Below, piece by piece: positions 19,597 through 28,481 of a stretch of DNA of 64,000 bases. The stretch comes from Alphaproteobacteria bacterium (GTDB lineage Bacteria; Pseudomonadota; Alphaproteobacteria; Caulobacterales; Hyphomonadaceae), in the NCBI GenBank assembly GCA_018222605.1, contig JAAEZZ010000001.1:186001-250000 (forward strand), in the 5' to 3' direction. Numbering within the stretch: the first letter of the stretch is position 1; each line of letters begins with the position of its first letter. The position numbers and the translations under genes are program-made. The notes below the pieces were generated by a model. The model was not told where the DNA came from and made no database searches. It saw only the letters and a list, made by a program, of their open reading frames with translations.

Positions 19597-21066
19597 ATGA
19601 GCGTCATTACGCGTTTTGCCCCCTCTCCCACCGGCATGTTGCATATTGGAGGGGCTCGGACAGCACTTTTCAACTATCTCTATGCGAAACGGCACAACGG
19701 GAAGTTCCTTCTCCGCATTGAAGATACCGACCGCGAACGCTCTACCGACGAAGCGACCGCCGCGATTCTCGAAGGCATGGAATGGCTTGGCCTGACGGCA
19801 GACGAGAAACCGCTGATGCAGTTCTCCCGTGCGGGCCGTCACACGGAAGTTGCGTTGGACATGGTCTCCCGCGGCACGGCGTTCCGCTGCTATGCCACAC
19901 AGGAAGAGCTGCAGGCCCGCCGCGATCTGGGCGAGGAAAAGCGCCAGGCCGCCAAGGCTGAAGGCATTTCCGAAGACGAGAAAGCCGCGCTGCTGGCAGA
20001 GGCCAATGATCTGCTGGGGCCGTACCGGTCTCCCTGGCGCGATGGTGCGCCTGCGCCGTCAGAAGACACACCCTATACGATCCGCCTGCGCGCGCCGGAT
20101 GGCGGCGACCGGGTCGTCGAGGATGGCGTGCAGGGCACGGTGCGCATTCAGGCCAGCGAGCTGGACGACATGATCCTGCTGCGCGCCGATGGCACGCCGA
20201 CCTATATGCTGGCCGTCGTGGTCGATGATCACGATATGGGCGTGACGCATGTCATTCGCGGCGATGACCATCTGCGCAACACATTCCGCCAGATCCCGAT
20301 TTACGAGGCCATGGGCTGGGACATCCCCAAATATGCGCATGTGCCGCTGATCCATGGTCCGGACGGCGCCAAGCTGTCCAAGCGCCATGGTGCGCTCTCC
20401 ACGCTGGCCTATCGCGAGATGGGCTATCTGCCGGAAGCGATGAAGGCCTATCTGCTGCGCCTTGGCTGGAGCCATGGCGACCAGGAGATCTTCACCCAGG
20501 ACGAGGCCGCCGCCGTGTTCGACATCAGCGGCATCAACAAGGCGCCTGCCCGGCTGGACCTTGAGAAACTGGGCCAGATCAATTCCCACTTCATGCGCCT
20601 GGCCGATAATGAGCGCCTGTTCGCCCTGCTGAAGCCCTATCTGGAAGCGGAAAAGCCGCTGACCGAGGCAGAAACTGCCCGCATTCGCGCCGCCCTGCCG
20701 CATATGAAAGATCGCGGCAACACGCTGCCGGAACTGGCCGAGGCCTTTGCCTTTCTGAAGGATATTCGCCCGATCGAATTGAACAAGAAAGCGCGCAAGG
20801 CTCTCAAGGGAGAGGGGCTTGACCGGCTGGCCGGTCTGCGCGACGAACTGCAGCAATTGCCGCATTGGTCGGCTGAGACTATATCAACCGCAATTGGTTC
20901 CTATTGCACCGCACAAGACCTATCTATGGGGCAGGTAGGTCCGCCGCTACGCGCAGCACTGACTGGGGGTCTTCCCGCGCCGGATATTGCACCGGTGCTG
21001 GAGTGGCTGGGCCGAAATGAAGCACTGGGACGGATTGATGATCAAATCGCGCAGGGCCGGGAATAA
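19597..21066 (+). CDS. gltX: Glutamyl-tRNA synthetase
   Basis: Charges tRNA-Glu (and perhaps tRNA-Gln) with glutamate. Class I synthetase: FAPSPTGMLHIGGARTALFN carries the HIGH-type signature, FLLRIEDTDRERS follows, and KLSKRHGALS is the KMSKS-type loop near residue 258. The helical anticodon-binding domain fills the C-terminal 150 residues. Start at MSVITRF (ATG 19597), which aligns with the family and leaves 489 residues. Many alphaproteobacteria carry two gltX copies; a single window cannot show which this is. Confidence 0.95.
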   Translation: MSVITRFAPSPTGMLHIGGARTALFNYLYAKRHNGKFLLRIEDTDRERSTDEATAAILEGMEWLGLTADEKPLMQFSRAGRHTEVALDMVSRGTAFRCYATQEELQARRDLGEEKRQAAKAEGISEDEKAALLAEANDLLGPYRSPWRDGAPAPSEDTPYTIRLRAPDGGDRVVEDGVQGTVRIQASELDDMILLRADGTPTYMLAVVVDDHDMGVTHVIRGDDHLRNTFRQIPIYEAMGWDIPKYAHVPLIHGPDGAKLSKRHGALSTLAYREMGYLPEAMKAYLLRLGWSHGDQEIFTQDEAAAVFDISGINKAPARLDLEKLGQINSHFMRLADNERLFALLKPYLEAEKPLTEAETARIRAALPHMKDRGNTLPELAEAFAFLKDIRPIELNKKARKALKGEGLDRLAGLRDELQQLPHWSAETISTAIGSYCTAQDLSMGQVGPPLRAALTGGLPAPDIAPVLEWLGRNEALGRIDDQIAQGRE

Positions 21067-21105
21067 CCCCGGGCTCGCGCTGTAGTGAACAAGAAGGGCA
21101 AGTTG

Positions 21106-22410
21106 ATGGAAAATAAAGTGAAAGACGCCGGTACCGCCAAGATTGAGGTAGACGGCAAGACCTATGACCTTCCGGTTTATTCCGGCACGCACGGACCGAA
21201 TGTTGTCGATGTCCGCAAATTCTACGCCCAATCCGGCCAGTTCACCTTTGACCCGGGCTTTACGTCCACCGCCAGCTGCGAAAGCCAGATCACCTTTATT
21301 GATGGCGAAGAAGGCATTCTTCTGCACCGCGGTTACCCGATCGGTCAACTGGCCGGCAAAGCCACCTTCCCTGAAGTCTGCTATCTGATCCTGAACGGCG
21401 AACTGCCCAGCAAAGCCGAACTCGACACCTTCAACGAAGAGATCAAGCAGCACACCCTGCTCCACACCCAGATGGACCGTTTCTTTGACGGGTTCCGCCG
21501 TGACAGCCACCCGATGGCCATGCTGACCGGCGCGGTTGGCGCTATGGCCTCCTTCTACCCTGGCGCCATGGACAGCGAAGATCCGGAAGAGCGCCGCCTG
21601 GCCTCCATCCGCCTGATCGCAAAAATGCCGACGCTGTGCGCACGCATCCTGAAGTACAATCTTGGCCAGAAATTCGTCGATCCGCGCAACGAGCTGTCCT
21701 ATGCCGAAAACTTCCTCAGCATGTGCTTCTCCGTCACTGCAGAAGACTACAATGTTGACCCGAAAATCGCCAAAGCGATGGACCGTTTCTTCATCCTGCA
21801 CGCAGACCATGAGCAGAACGCCTCCACCTCCACGGTGCGTCTGGCCGGCTCTTCAGGCGCGCACCCATTCGCAGCTGTCGCCGCTGGCGTTGCCTGCCTG
21901 TGGGGCCCAAGCCATGGCGGCGCGAACGAGGCCTGCCTCAACATGCTGCACGAGATCGGCAGCGTTGACCGCATTCCGGAATTCATCGCGCGCGCGAAGG
22001 ACAAGAATGACAGCTTCCGCCTGATGGGCTTTGGCCACCGCGTGTACAAGAATTACGACCCGCGCGCGACCGTGATGCGCGAGTCCGCTCACGAGGTTCT
22101 GGACCTGCTGGGCCTGAAGGATCAGCCGATCCTGAAAGTTGCCATGGAGCTGGAGCGGATCGCTCTGGAAGACGAATACTTCGTCGAGAAGAAGCTCTAC
22201 CCGAACGTGGACTTCTATTCCGGCATCATCCTGGACGCGATCGGCTTCCCGAAGCAGATGTTCACTGTGCTGTTCGCCCTGGCCCGTACCGTCGGCTGGA
22301 TTGCCCAGCTGAACGAGATGCTGGACGATCCGACCCAGCGTATCGGCCGTCCGCGCCAGATCTATACCGGCGCCGCCATGCGCGACTATGTGCCGATGGA
22401 TCAGCGCTAA
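21106..22410 (+). CDS. gltA: Citrate synthase (type II)
   Basis: Condenses acetyl-CoA and oxaloacetate at the entry to the TCA cycle. Catalytic motifs: [14 protein letters not shown] (His), [14 protein letters not shown] (His) and VDFYSGI (Asp), in the order of hexameric type II enzymes. 434 residues from ATG 21106, which has AGAAGGG upstream; a GTG at 21085 would add seven residues. It follows gltX by about 40 bases on the same strand and ends at a strong terminator. Confidence 0.97.
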   Translation: MENKVKDAGTAKIEVDGKTYDLPVYSGTHGPNVVDVRKFYAQSGQFTFDPGFTSTASCESQITFIDGEEGILLHRGYPIGQLAGKATFPEVCYLILNGELPSKAELDTFNEEIKQHTLLHTQMDRFFDGFRRDSHPMAMLTGAVGAMASFYPGAMDSEDPEERRLASIRLIAKMPTLCARILKYNLGQKFVDPRNELSYAENFLSMCFSVTAEDYNVDPKIAKAMDRFFILHADHEQNASTSTVRLAGSSGAHPFAAVAAGVACLWGPSHGGANEACLNMLHEIGSVDRIPEFIARAKDKNDSFRLMGFGHRVYKNYDPRATVMRESAHEVLDLLGLKDQPILKVAMELERIALEDEYFVEKKLYPNVDFYSGIILDAIGFPKQMFTVLFALARTVGWIAQLNEMLDDPTQRIGRPRQIYTGAAMRDYVPMDQR

Positions 22411-22435
22411 GCGCGCCTCCTGTCACACGACATGA

Positions 22436-22472
22436 AAAAGGCCCCGGCATTGCGTCCGGGGCCTTTCTTTTT
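22436..22472. terminator. Rho-independent terminator of gltA (works on both strands)
   Basis: GGCCCCGG (22440-22447) pairs with CCGGGGCC (22456-22463), flanked by an A-run on the left and TTTCTTTTT on the right. The flanking A and T runs make it suitable for both gltA and the convergent small lipoprotein gene. Confidence 0.9.
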
Positions 22473-22493
22473 GGGCTGCCCACAGCAGGCCCG

Positions 22494-22652
22494 TCAGTCT
22501 TTCTTGGAGATCTTGTCTTTGACGTCCCGCGCCGTATCGGCCACGACTTCGCCGCCAGCCTGAACGTCCTTGCCGACGCCCTCGACCGTGTTGCAGGCCG
22601 TCACCATGGGCAGCGCGGCGAGCGCCAGGGCGGCAATCAGGATTCTCTTCAT
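22494..22652 (-). CDS. Entericidin A/B-like small lipoprotein
   Basis: 52-residue protein starting MKRILIAALALAALPMVTAC, a lipoprotein signal with the lipobox ending in Cys20. It continues NTVEGVGKDVQAGGEVVADT and ends in a Lys/Asp-rich tail (KDKISKKD), which is the entericidin layout. GGGAGA precedes the ATG. In E. coli entericidins form a membrane toxin/antidote pair; single copies like this are common in alphaproteobacteria and of unknown role. It is convergent with gltA across the shared terminator. Confidence 0.85.
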   Translation of the reverse strand: MKRILIAALALAALPMVTACNTVEGVGKDVQAGGEVVADTARDVKDKISKKD

Positions 22653-22812
22653 CTCTCGTCTCCCGGACAATTAAAGCGCGCCCAGAATGTGCCCGAAGGT
22701 CGATTCCGGCAAGATCGCAACGCCAGGATGCGGCAATCAGCCTGACCGATATGACGCAATGACGGCAAAAGCCTGTTCCCTTCCTGCCCGACTCCCTGCT
22801 AAAGGCCTGCGC

Positions 22813-23481
22813 ATGAAAACTGCCGTGATTGTCTTCCCCGGATCGAATTGTGACCGCGACGCGCATGACGCCCTCGCCAAGGTAACGGGCCAGGCCCCTG
22901 CCATGGTCTGGCACAAGGATGGAACCATTCCTGAGGGGACTGACCTCGTCATGGTGCCGGGCGGCTTCTCTTACGGAGACTATCTGCGCTGCGGCGCGAT
23001 GGCCGGGAATTCTCCGGTAATCTCTCAGCTGCATGCCCATGCCGAGCGCGGTGGCTATGTTCTGGGTGTCTGCAATGGCTTCCAGATCCTCTGCGAGACG
23101 GGTCTGCTGCCGGGCGCCCTGATGCGCAACGCATCGCTACACTTTGTCTGCCGCCCGCAGGCGCTGAGTGTGGAAAGCGCGAACACCGCCTATACATCCG
23201 CTTATGAAGGCAAGCGCGAGGTCATCATCCCGGTCGCCCATCATGACGGTAATTACTTCGCCGATGATGCGACGCTGGACACGCTGGAAGGTGAAGGCCG
23301 TGTGGCGTTCCGCTATAGCAATGGCCAGAACCCGAATGGCTCTGCCCGCGATATTGCCGGCATCCTCAGCGAGAATGGCCGCATCCTGGGCATGATGCCC
23401 CACCCCGAGCGCGCAATTGGCGGTCATGAGGGCGGTACAGACGGCCTCGGCGTATTCGAGAGCTTGCTCTCAGCGGCATAA
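22813..23481 (+). CDS. purQ: Phosphoribosylformylglycinamidine synthase subunit PurQ
   Basis: Glutaminase subunit that feeds ammonia to PurL in purine synthesis. Class I amidotransferase: [17 protein letters not shown] at the start, [31 protein letters not shown] with the nucleophilic Cys near residue 88, and [11 protein letters not shown] with the catalytic His and Glu. 222 residues from ATG 22813; the frame is open upstream but unconserved. purS, normally just upstream, is not seen here, and purL is 5.8 kb downstream. Confidence 0.96.
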   Translation: MKTAVIVFPGSNCDRDAHDALAKVTGQAPAMVWHKDGTIPEGTDLVMVPGGFSYGDYLRCGAMAGNSPVISQLHAHAERGGYVLGVCNGFQILCETGLLPGALMRNASLHFVCRPQALSVESANTAYTSAYEGKREVIIPVAHHDGNYFADDATLDTLEGEGRVAFRYSNGQNPNGSARDIAGILSENGRILGMMPHPERAIGGHEGGTDGLGVFESLLSAA

Positions 23482-23497
23482 GCGTCATGCTTAATGC

Positions 23498-24073
23498 ATG
23501 AGGCTGAATGAAAAGAACAAAATATCGCGCGCAATGGGTCTGGAGTCTTATGACTTCGCTTTCCGGCAGCAGGAATTGATTCACAGCAACATCCGCTCTG
23601 CTGATACTAAAGCCACGGCCTCATTCGCAGCTGCAGCCGCCTTCTCCGCGTACCTTTCTGAACGACGCGCCTTTAAGCTGCCAATTGTTCTGGATAGCCT
23701 GACCGTCTCAGACACAATTTTTCTTGTTGCCGTGATCATCCTTTTTGTTGGCGCAGGAACCGCTGCTTTAGCGATCATCCCACGTACATTCTCAACATCA
23801 AAATCGCTTACTTTTTGGGGATCAATATCTTCCTCAGCTAGCGCTGATGAATATCGACAAAGCTTGCAAAACGCCTCGTCAAAAGAAATTGAACGGTATC
23901 TTGTAGACCAAGTATATTTTCTTTCGAGTATATGTGCCCGAAAGTTCACTTGGGTAACTCGCTCAATGCGCATAACCGCATTGGGTATCGCGATTGGGAT
24001 TGTTTCAGTTTACGATATAGTCAATTCATCAGGGATGCCTTTGACATGGTCAGAGCTTTTAAACTTTTCTTGA
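23498..24073 (+). CDS. Pycsar-effector-like (DUF5706 type) membrane protein
   Basis: 191 residues, visibly lower in G+C than its neighbours. The N-terminal helix carries HSNIRSADTKATASF (the ADTKA element at 35-39), then a weakly hydrophobic stretch (39-53), a clear membrane segment (73-95) ending IIPR, a cytoplasmic part with FWGSI, EYRQSL and QVYFLSSICARKFTWV, and a last membrane segment (157-176). This order matches the transmembrane effectors of cyclic-pyrimidine (Pycsar) defence (family knowledge). No cyclase lies in the window. It has no good ribosome-binding site; Met13 is an alternative start. Its stop overlaps the probable ribosome-binding site of the deaminase gene. Confidence 0.72.
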   Translation: MRLNEKNKISRAMGLESYDFAFRQQELIHSNIRSADTKATASFAAAAAFSAYLSERRAFKLPIVLDSLTVSDTIFLVAVIILFVGAGTAALAIIPRTFSTSKSLTFWGSISSSASADEYRQSLQNASSKEIERYLVDQVYFLSSICARKFTWVTRSMRITALGIAIGIVSVYDIVNSSGMPLTWSELLNFS

Positions 24074-24087
24074 GGAACTGAGACATT
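24072..24087 (+). promoter_or_regulatory. Ribosome-binding site and non-standard ATT start of the deaminase gene
   Basis: GAGGA (24072-24076) is followed by eight bases and then ATT (24085-24087). The frame has a TGA at 24079-24081 and no ATG, GTG or TTG between it and the zinc-binding HLH motif, so this ATT is the best start. It resembles the known AUU start of infC, but this is inference. Confidence 0.5.
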
Positions 24088-25107
24088 TCCGTACAATCGA
24101 ACTCCCGCCAAGACCTCATCGCCCGCCTGCCGAAGGCCGAGCTGCACCTTCATATTGAAGGCAGTTTCGAGCCGGAACTGATGATGGCGATTGCCGAGCG
24201 CAACCGGATCGACATCCCGTTCAAGACGCTGGAAGAGGCCAAGGCCGCCTATGATTTCTCGAACCTGCAGGAGTTCCTGGATATCTACTATCAGGGCATG
24301 AATGTGCTGCGCACCGAACAGGACTTTCACGACATGACCTGGGCGTATCTGGAGCGCGTGAAGCAGGACAATGTCGTGCATGTCGAGATGTTCTTCGACC
24401 CACAGGCCCATACCGAGCGCGGCGTGCCTTTCGGTGTCGTGGCCGAGGGCATTCTGGCCGCGCTGAAACGCGGTGAGGCCGAGCTGGGCATTACGTCAGA
24501 ACTGATCATGAGCTTCCTGCGTCACCTGTCCGAGGGCGACGGCTTTGTGCTGCTGGATGAGTCCATTCCGTGGCATGAGCATTTCATCGGGGTGGGCCTC
24601 GACAGTTCAGAGGTCGGCCACCCTCCCCTGAAGTTCAGAGGCCTGTTCGAGCGCTGCCGCGAACTGGGTTTTAAACTCTGCCTGCATGCCGGTGAAGAAG
24701 GCCCCCCGGAATATGTCCGCGAGGCCCTGCTGGATATCGGCGCGGACCGGATCGATCATGGCAACCGCGCCATGGAAGATCCTGCCCTCATCCAGGTGCT
24801 GCGCGACACACAGACCCCGCTGACCAATTGCCCGCTCTCCAATCTGTCGCTTTGCGTGCTGGATGATCTGAAAAAGAGCCCCGTAAAGACGCAGCTGGAA
24901 GAAGGCCTTCTGGTATGCGTAAACTCAGACGATCCGGCTTATTTTGGTGGCTATATCAACCAGAATTATGAGGCCATCACGCAAGCGCTGGACTTGTCTG
25001 CCGAGCAGATCATCCAACTGGCACGGAACAGCTTTACCGGCAGCTTCCTCAGCACGTCACAGAAAGACATGCACTTGGGCGAAATAGATCGCGTCGTCGG
25101 CAGCTGA
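24085..25107 (+). CDS. Adenosine deaminase family enzyme, adenine deaminase subtype, with unusual start
   Basis: Zinc hydrolase that most likely turns adenine into hypoxanthine in purine salvage. The zinc ligands are HLHIEGS near the start, HAGEEGPPEY, and NSDDPAYFGGY near the end, with DSSEVGHPP in the middle. The EGxxEPELM and AYDFxNLQEFLDIYYQGM pattern is that of the bacterial group shown in Pseudomonas to prefer adenine over adenosine. About 340 residues from ATT 24085. Starting at the first ATG (24181) would lose the HxH motif and give a dead enzyme. The gap to the preceding membrane-protein gene is 11 bases. Confidence 0.85.
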   Translation: MSVQSNSRQDLIARLPKAELHLHIEGSFEPELMMAIAERNRIDIPFKTLEEAKAAYDFSNLQEFLDIYYQGMNVLRTEQDFHDMTWAYLERVKQDNVVHVEMFFDPQAHTERGVPFGVVAEGILAALKRGEAELGITSELIMSFLRHLSEGDGFVLLDESIPWHEHFIGVGLDSSEVGHPPLKFRGLFERCRELGFKLCLHAGEEGPPEYVREALLDIGADRIDHGNRAMEDPALIQVLRDTQTPLTNCPLSNLSLCVLDDLKKSPVKTQLEEGLLVCVNSDDPAYFGGYINQNYEAITQALDLSAEQIIQLARNSFTGSFLSTSQKDMHLGEIDRVVGS

Positions 25108-25183
25108 TACGCAAGACGAGACCACGTGCATGGCTAAGGGGCGCAAGACCTTCCTGCGCCCCATTATAATGTTGTCCGGTTTT

Positions 25184-25522
25184 TTAGTACACGCAGCGGC
25201 AGACTTCTTCGAATAAACCGCAGTATTCAGTACAAAAACTGCCATCATTGTAAGTGATGACGCACCCTGGTCGTGCCTTGTAGCCTTCGCATTGTCCTCC
25301 AGGCGGTAATAATTGGCGCTGCACATCAAGATCAGCAGACGACGCCTTGATCACCCGCGCTTTATTCTCGTCGAGTGCGTAGCCGACCTCATTCAGTACG
25401 TCCTGAACAGAATGTGCAGGACGGGTCATATTTTCCGTATCCGGAATGTCTGAGCTTGGTAATGCCAAAGCAGACATGGATGCCGTGAGCAGAATGGAAC
25501 CGATAATAAAGCCAGCTTTCAT
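25184..25522 (-). CDS. Small secreted cysteine-rich protein, unknown function
   Basis: 112 residues with a signal peptide (MKAGFIIGSILLTASMSALA). The mature part is polar with six cysteines packed in the last 40 residues: QCEG, PGC, FCTEYCG, VCRC. Such spacing suggests disulfides in the periplasm or outside the cell. G+C is lower than in neighbouring genes and the flanking DNA is A+T-rich, so it may be acquired. It faces the deaminase gene tail to tail. No family recognised. Confidence 0.65.
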   Translation of the reverse strand: MKAGFIIGSILLTASMSALALPSSDIPDTENMTRPAHSVQDVLNEVGYALDENKARVIKASSADLDVQRQLLPPGGQCEGYKARPGCVITYNDGSFCTEYCGLFEEVCRCVY

Positions 25523-25941
25523 GGGAAACCTCCTGAGTCCTGAATTCTCCGCGCCCTACCGGAGACAATCATAACACTACCAAAGGTAGTTTTCCACTTC
25601 GCTTTTCCCAGTTTTCTAATGTGATCGCTTAGCCAGAACTATCTCAGGAGACCGGCCCCTGCCATTTCCCGTAACAATTTGATTCCTTTGCGAATTAACT
25701 TCGCCAGCAATGCCCTTAAGTACAGCTAACTGTGCAATTGCCTAATTCTTGTTCAGGCGGGCCATTTTCATGATTAGGTGTGCTTATCAGGTGACAAGAG
25801 TGTGACACTGAGAACACAATTCTGAAGTGACTTGCGTTAATCTCGCAAATTCTTGCCTTACAGCCCTGTAACGTCCCCCCTTAGGCGACTACTTCTTGCC
25901 CGTGGGGTGTAATAACCATGATTACAGGAGTAAACTGCAAG
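25523..25941. other. Long A+T-rich intergenic stretch before the TonB receptor
   Basis: About 400 bases without a gene, holding the promoters of the cysteine-rich protein (leftwards) and the receptor (rightwards). CAGGAG at 25925-25930 is the receptor's ribosome-binding site. I see no riboswitch, repeat or RNA gene. Confidence 0.6.
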
Positions 25942-28362
25942 ATGACCAAGTTGCGGACACTGCTTGTTACGGCTTCGACCTTTGCCGTAGCCACAGCTAT
26001 CACTCCCGCATTCGCACAGGATGACACGACCCAGTCTTCCGACGAATTGCGGCAGAGTGAAATCGTCGTTACCGGTACACGCACGGCAAACCGGACAGCA
26101 CTGGAAACAGCTGTTCCTGTCGATGTCTTCCCGGTAGAAGAACTGACCGAAACCGGCCGCGTGGAACTGAACCAGATTCTGGCCACGACCGTGCCGAGCT
26201 TCAACTTCAACCAGACTGCCATCAATGACGGTACGGACATCATCCGTCCTGCCACGCTACGCGGTCTGTCTCCCGACCAGACGCTGGTTCTGGTGAACGG
26301 CAAGCGCCGTCACATTTCCGCTCTGATCAACATCAACGGATCTGTGGGCCGCGGCTCTGCTGCTGTGGACCTCAACGCCATCCCAACCAGCGCCATTGGT
26401 AACGTCCAGGTTCTGCGTGACGGCGCATCCGCCCAGTATGGCTCCGACGCCATTGCTGGCGTGATCAACGTTATCCTGCGTGAAGCAGACCATGGCGGCG
26501 GCCTGAATATCCGCTACGGTGCGCATGTCACCGATCCGGAAGGCCTGAACCGCAGCGAAGTTGACGGTCAGACAACCAATATTGGCGGCTGGGCAGGCTT
26601 TGGCCTAGGCGACAATGGCTTCCTGACAGTCTCTGGTGAGTACTCCCTGCGCCAGCGCACCAACCGCGCCGGCCTGGACCCGCGTCAGCAATTCCCAAGC
26701 GATCCGGCCTATGATGAAGCTGAGCGTACCTTCGACCGTCTGAACCATGTCTATGGCAACGGCCGTATGGAGAATATCAACTTCTTCTTCAACTCCGGCT
26801 ACACGCTGAACAATGGCGTTGAACTCTACGCCTTCGGCGGTGTTCAGGAGCGTGAAGCGGAAAGCCCGGGCTTCTATCGCCGCGCCAACGACTCCCGCAA
26901 CATCCCTGAGATCTATCCGGGCGGTTACCTGCCCCTGATCGGTGGTGATGTGACGGACTACAGCCTCGGTGGCGGCTTCCGTGGCACAGCGTCCGGCTGG
27001 GACTATGATGTCAGCGCAGTCTATGGCTCCAATGAGCTGGAATATTCTGTCACCAACTCCCTGAACGTCTCGCTCGGGCCGACCAGCCAGACCTCTTTCG
27101 ATGCTGGCGCCCTGACCTTCGATCAGGTCACGGTCAATGCGGACATTGTGAAGACCTTCTACAATATGTTGCCGGGTGAAACCTCGCTGGCCTTCGGTGC
27201 GGAATATCGTGACGAGAATTTCGAAATCACGGCAGGCGAGCCGGCTTCCTATATTCAGGGCCCGTTCCCGGGCGCTGCGGGTAGTCAGGTCTTCCCAGGC
27301 TTCACACCGGAATCCGAAGTAGATGAAGGCCGCGATGCTGCGAGTATCTATGGCGAAATCGAATGGGTTCCGAACGAGAAGACCCTTCTCTCGGCAGCTG
27401 TGCGATATGAAGACTATTCAGACTTCGGCGATGCTGTAACCGGCAAGATTGCTGGCCGTTATGAGTTTACGGATCAGGTTGCCGTCCGCGGCGCGATCGC
27501 AACGGGCTTCCGCGCCCCGAGCCTTCAGCAGCAATACTTCACGGCAATCTCCACCAACTTCATCGATGGCGTTCCGTTTGAAGTGGGTACGTTCCCGGCA
27601 ACGTCTCCTGCAGCCGTCGCCCTTGGCGGTGGCCAGCTGGATGCCGAGGAATCGACCAGCTACTCGCTAGGCACGGTCATCACGCCAACAAGTGACTGGT
27701 TCATCACCATTGATGCTTACCAGATCAATATCGACGACCAGATCTTCCTGACGGAGAATTTGGGCGGTGATGATGTGGATGATGTTCTTGCAGATGCCGG
27801 CGTGACCGGCGTTCAGCGGGTTCGCTTCTTCCAGAACGGTATCGAGACCGAAACCAAAGGTGTCGACATCGTCACCAAGTATGGCTTCGACTTCGACGCC
27901 ATGGGCACGCTGGATGTGTCTGCTGCGTTCAACTATTCCAAGACGGAAGTCACCTTCGTTCCTGAGAACACTGTGATCCCGTCTCTGGTTCTGTTCGGCC
28001 GTGACCGCACGCTGACCCTTGAGGAAAGCGCTCCGGAAACGAAGCTGATTCTGAATGCGGACTACACTTACCAGCAGGCTGACTTCAACGTGCGTGCCAC
28101 CCGCTATGGTGACGTTCTGGTGCCGTCCACCAATCCCGACAATGACTTCACTCTGGAATCCGACTGGATCCTCGACGCCTCTGTCGACTTCCATGTCTCC
28201 GAGAAGTTCAGCGTCGGCATCGGTGCGGACAACATCCTGGACGAGTATCCGACCATGACGCCGGACGGCCTGAACTTTAACGGGATCTTCCCGTATTCAA
28301 GCCGCAGCCCCTATGGCTTCTCCGGTCGCTTCGTCTACGCCCGCGCCAGCTATAACTGGTAA
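25942..28362 (+). CDS. TonB-dependent outer-membrane receptor
   Basis: Active transport of a scarce nutrient across the outer membrane, powered by TonB. Signal peptide MTKLRTLLVTASTFAVATAI with cleavage after AFA; TonB-box-like SEIVVTGTR; plug domain with LRGLSPDQTLVLVNGKRRH and VLRDGASAQYGSDAIAGVIN; then a 22-strand barrel ending in YARASYNW, the terminal aromatic expected by the BAM machinery. About 806 residues. Met at 25942 is preferred over 25918 because it directly precedes the signal peptide and has CAGGAG upstream. No regulator or inner-membrane transporter is adjacent, so the substrate cannot be named. Confidence 0.93.
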   Translation: MTKLRTLLVTASTFAVATAITPAFAQDDTTQSSDELRQSEIVVTGTRTANRTALETAVPVDVFPVEELTETGRVELNQILATTVPSFNFNQTAINDGTDIIRPATLRGLSPDQTLVLVNGKRRHISALININGSVGRGSAAVDLNAIPTSAIGNVQVLRDGASAQYGSDAIAGVINVILREADHGGGLNIRYGAHVTDPEGLNRSEVDGQTTNIGGWAGFGLGDNGFLTVSGEYSLRQRTNRAGLDPRQQFPSDPAYDEAERTFDRLNHVYGNGRMENINFFFNSGYTLNNGVELYAFGGVQEREAESPGFYRRANDSRNIPEIYPGGYLPLIGGDVTDYSLGGGFRGTASGWDYDVSAVYGSNELEYSVTNSLNVSLGPTSQTSFDAGALTFDQVTVNADIVKTFYNMLPGETSLAFGAEYRDENFEITAGEPASYIQGPFPGAAGSQVFPGFTPESEVDEGRDAASIYGEIEWVPNEKTLLSAAVRYEDYSDFGDAVTGKIAGRYEFTDQVAVRGAIATGFRAPSLQQQYFTAISTNFIDGVPFEVGTFPATSPAAVALGGGQLDAEESTSYSLGTVITPTSDWFITIDAYQINIDDQIFLTENLGGDDVDDVLADAGVTGVQRVRFFQNGIETETKGVDIVTKYGFDFDAMGTLDVSAAFNYSKTEVTFVPENTVIPSLVLFGRDRTLTLEESAPETKLILNADYTYQQADFNVRATRYGDVLVPSTNPDNDFTLESDWILDASVDFHVSEKFSVGIGADNILDEYPTMTPDGLNFNGIFPYSSRSPYGFSGRFVYARASYNW

Positions 28363-28419
28363 GCAGGCGACTTTTCATCATAGCCTTCCGGCCTGATGAA
28401 ATGACACGCTGAAACAAAG

Positions 28420-28454
28420 CTGGCCCGTCTCATGGTGAGGCGGGCCAGTTTCAT
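28420..28454 (+). terminator. Terminator after the TonB receptor
   Basis: CTGGCCCG (28420-28427) pairs with CGGGCCAG (28441-28448), extended inward by CTCA/TGAG with one G-T pair, followed by TTTCATT. A weaker hairpin TTTCATCA...TGATGAAA lies just before it (from 28373). Confidence 0.75.
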
Positions 28455-28481
28455 TCACGGGAATTGAACGTGTTGGGGGGA

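Noticed and set aside
22494..22652. Entericidin toxin/antitoxin pair
   Set aside because: Only one small lipoprotein is present; no second copy or antidote next to it.
24085..25107. RADAR-type antiviral adenosine deaminase (RdrB)
   Set aside because: The enzyme is about 340 residues with the standard metabolic adenine deaminase motifs; RdrB is much larger and needs RdrA, which is absent.
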